Source: Actinomycetes bacterium
GTDB taxonomy: Bacteria; Actinomycetota; Aquicultoria; CAJVYJ01
DNA: 6,733 nt
Direction: 5' to 3'
Assembly (NCBI GenBank): GCA_030597945.1
Contig: JAUVQW010000061.1
Coordinates: 1 to 6,733, forward strand
The notes under the pieces are model-generated. The model did no database searches. It was given only the letters and a program-made list of their open reading frames with translations, and had not been told where the DNA came from. Shown piece by piece: positions 5,948-6,733 of the stretch (positions within the stretch are counted from its first letter, which is position 1; every line of letters begins with the position of its first letter). The translations under genes were made by a program, and so were the position numbers.

Positions 5948-6007
5948 TTATTAACTACAATTACAACGTAGGCTTGAATCCTCAAAATAAAATTTTAAGA
6001 AGGCTAA

Positions 6008-6295
6008 ATGAAAATAACCAACGTTTCCTGCAGATCAGTCAACATGAAAAAAGTCTGTGCTCTTGCAAGCATCACCATCGATGATGCGATAGTGGTCCAC
6101 GATTTAAGGATTGTCAAAGGTAAGGACGGTTTTTTCGTTGCTATGCCAAGTAGAGTGCTGCCTAGCGGTGACTTTAAAGACATCGCTCACCCGATAACAA
6201 CCGAATGTAGAGAAAATATTCAAAAAGCAGTTCTTTCTAATTATAAAGAAACTAAAGCTATTGAGGAAAATAACACCACTCTTTTAAGCCGATAG
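6008..6295 (+). CDS. spoVG: SpoVG family nucleic-acid-binding regulator
   Basis: A 95-residue protein matching SpoVG along its first 80 residues: the opening MKITNV strand, a central TIDDAIVVHDLRIVKG (23-38), and the hallmark FFVAMPSR (42-49) and GDFKDIAHPI (54-63), followed by the helix RENIQKAVL (68-76). SpoVG proteins are small dimeric DNA- and RNA-binding regulators, known in Firmicutes for sporulation, division and virulence control and in spirochaetes as a global regulator, and they also occur in non-sporulating phyla. The tail (80-95), rich in Glu, Asn and Thr, is variable in the family. The ATG is preceded by AGAAGG (5998-6003) with a short four-base spacer. It follows an AT-rich promoter region with a perfect inverted repeat, so it is probably a separate transcription unit. 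The presence of spoVG does not show that the organism sporulates. Confidence 0.95.
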   Translation: MKITNVSCRSVNMKKVCALASITIDDAIVVHDLRIVKGKDGFFVAMPSRVLPSGDFKDIAHPITTECRENIQKAVLSNYKETKAIEENNTTLLSR

Positions 6296-6318
6296 ACTTC
6301 ATTGTCCAAGCTTACTTA

Positions 6319-6345
6319 TTGTTTGAGAAATAAATAATATATAAT
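6319..6345 (+). promoter_or_regulatory. Candidate promoter for the downstream oxidoreductase gene
   Basis: TTGTTT (6319-6324) and a perfect TATAAT (6340-6345) with a 15-base spacer, slightly short. Transcription would start near 6352, about 20 bases before the ATG at 6372. The 76-base gap after spoVG has no terminator-like hairpin. Confidence 0.35.
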
Positions 6346-6371
6346 TGACTGCATAGATTTTGGACATGCTT

Positions 6372-6733
6372 ATGAAAGCAATTGTATATAAAAAATATGG
6401 CTCCCCCGATGTTCTTGAATTTAAAGAAATCGAAAAACCTGTTCCCAAAGATAATGAAGTTCTGATAAAAGTTCATGCAACGTCCATAAATGACTGGGAC
6501 TGGGGTCTCCTCCGAGGTAAGCCGTTCATGGTCCGATTGATGGGTGATGGGCTTCTAAAACCAAAAAAGAAGATACTCGGAGCCGACATAGCAGGGTGGA
6601 TTGAAACGGTTGGCAAAAACGTAGAGCAGTTTAAATCTGGAGATGATGTATTTGGTGACATATCCGGGTGTGGTTGGGGCGGTTTTGCCGAGTACGTATG
6701 TGCCCGCGAAAATGCAATAACTATAAAACCGGC
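6372..6733 (+). CDS. Medium-chain oxidoreductase, zinc-independent quinone reductase-like (partial)
   Basis: The first 120 codons of a protein cut by the window edge; family members run to about 320-340 residues. The visible part is the catalytic GroES-like domain of the medium-chain dehydrogenase/reductase family: MKAIVYKKYGSPDVL (1-15), the VLIKVHATSIN strand (30-40), the GADIAG segment (70-75), VETVG-type WIETVGKNV (76-84), GDDVFG (90-95) and GGFAEYV (103-109). The catalytic-zinc ligands are missing: no Cys follows SIND and the GHE motif is replaced by GAD. It therefore probably reduces quinones, enals or ketones with NAD(P)H, not a zinc-dependent alcohol oxidation. The nucleotide-binding Rossmann domain lies beyond the window. 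The ATG at 6372 gives the conserved MKAIV start; an in-frame ATG at 6366 would add two residues. GGA at 6362-6364 is a weak ribosome site. Confidence 0.9.
   Translation, partial: MKAIVYKKYGSPDVLEFKEIEKPVPKDNEVLIKVHATSINDWDWGLLRGKPFMVRLMGDGLLKPKKKILGADIAGWIETVGKNVEQFKSGDDVFGDISGCGWGGFAEYVCARENAITIKP

Larger units (their letters stand above)
5699..6007. other. 309-base non-coding gap between helicase and spoVG
   Basis: The first half (5715-5860) is pyrimidine-rich on the plus strand and has no supported gene; the longest minus-strand open stretch (about 44 codons, ending near 5720) lacks any usual start codon. The second half (5880-6007) is strongly AT-rich and holds three TATAAT boxes (5858-5863, 5932-5937, 5942-5947) and one perfect inverted repeat. 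It most likely contains the spoVG promoter and operator. A small RNA could lie here, but nothing in the sequence shows one. Confidence 0.6.

Overview
The window carries six protein-coding genes and no RNA genes, mobile elements or CRISPR arrays that I can see. Base composition is moderately AT-rich and even along the window, with no clear sign of recent transfer. The gene set suggests a free-living bacterium with two-layer signalling and cobalamin chemistry: a B12-type radical SAM enzyme, a Rossmann-GAF-GGDEF protein, SpoVG and a compact DEAD-box helicase. From remembered family resemblance only, this fits a Desulfobacterota-like or related uncultured lineage. The helicase also resembles forms common in candidate-phyla-radiation bacteria. 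No ribosomal RNA or marker gene is present, so the lineage stays open.

Left half (1-3135), minus strand: a diguanylate cyclase gene with an unusual N-terminal nucleotide-binding-like domain lies upstream of a radical SAM gene, 82 bases apart. They may be co-transcribed, but an extended -10 box in the gap could give the radical SAM gene its own promoter. Downstream of it (1-134) only a doubtful 36-residue ORF is visible.

Centre (3136-4236): a divergent promoter region of about 130 bases separates the cyclase from a plus-strand SAM-dependent O-methyltransferase of the winged-helix, dimerising class. The best promoter candidates for the two directions overlap. The two SAM-using enzymes and the cyclase therefore form a plausible module: radical methylation or rearrangement plus polar methyl transfer, next to a c-di-GMP signalling protein. 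The substrate is unknown.

Right half (4237-6733), plus strand: a DEAD-box RNA helicase (DEVD variant) with a likely long 5' leader, a 309-base non-coding gap holding a perfect 9-bp inverted repeat over a TATAAT box, spoVG, and the first 120 codons of a zinc-independent medium-chain oxidoreductase cut by the window edge. Helicase and SpoVG are both nucleic-acid-binding and could act in stress or cold-type post-transcriptional control. Nothing in the sequence links them to the left-hand module.

Three of the six genes (radical SAM, methyltransferase, helicase) appear to start with TTG.
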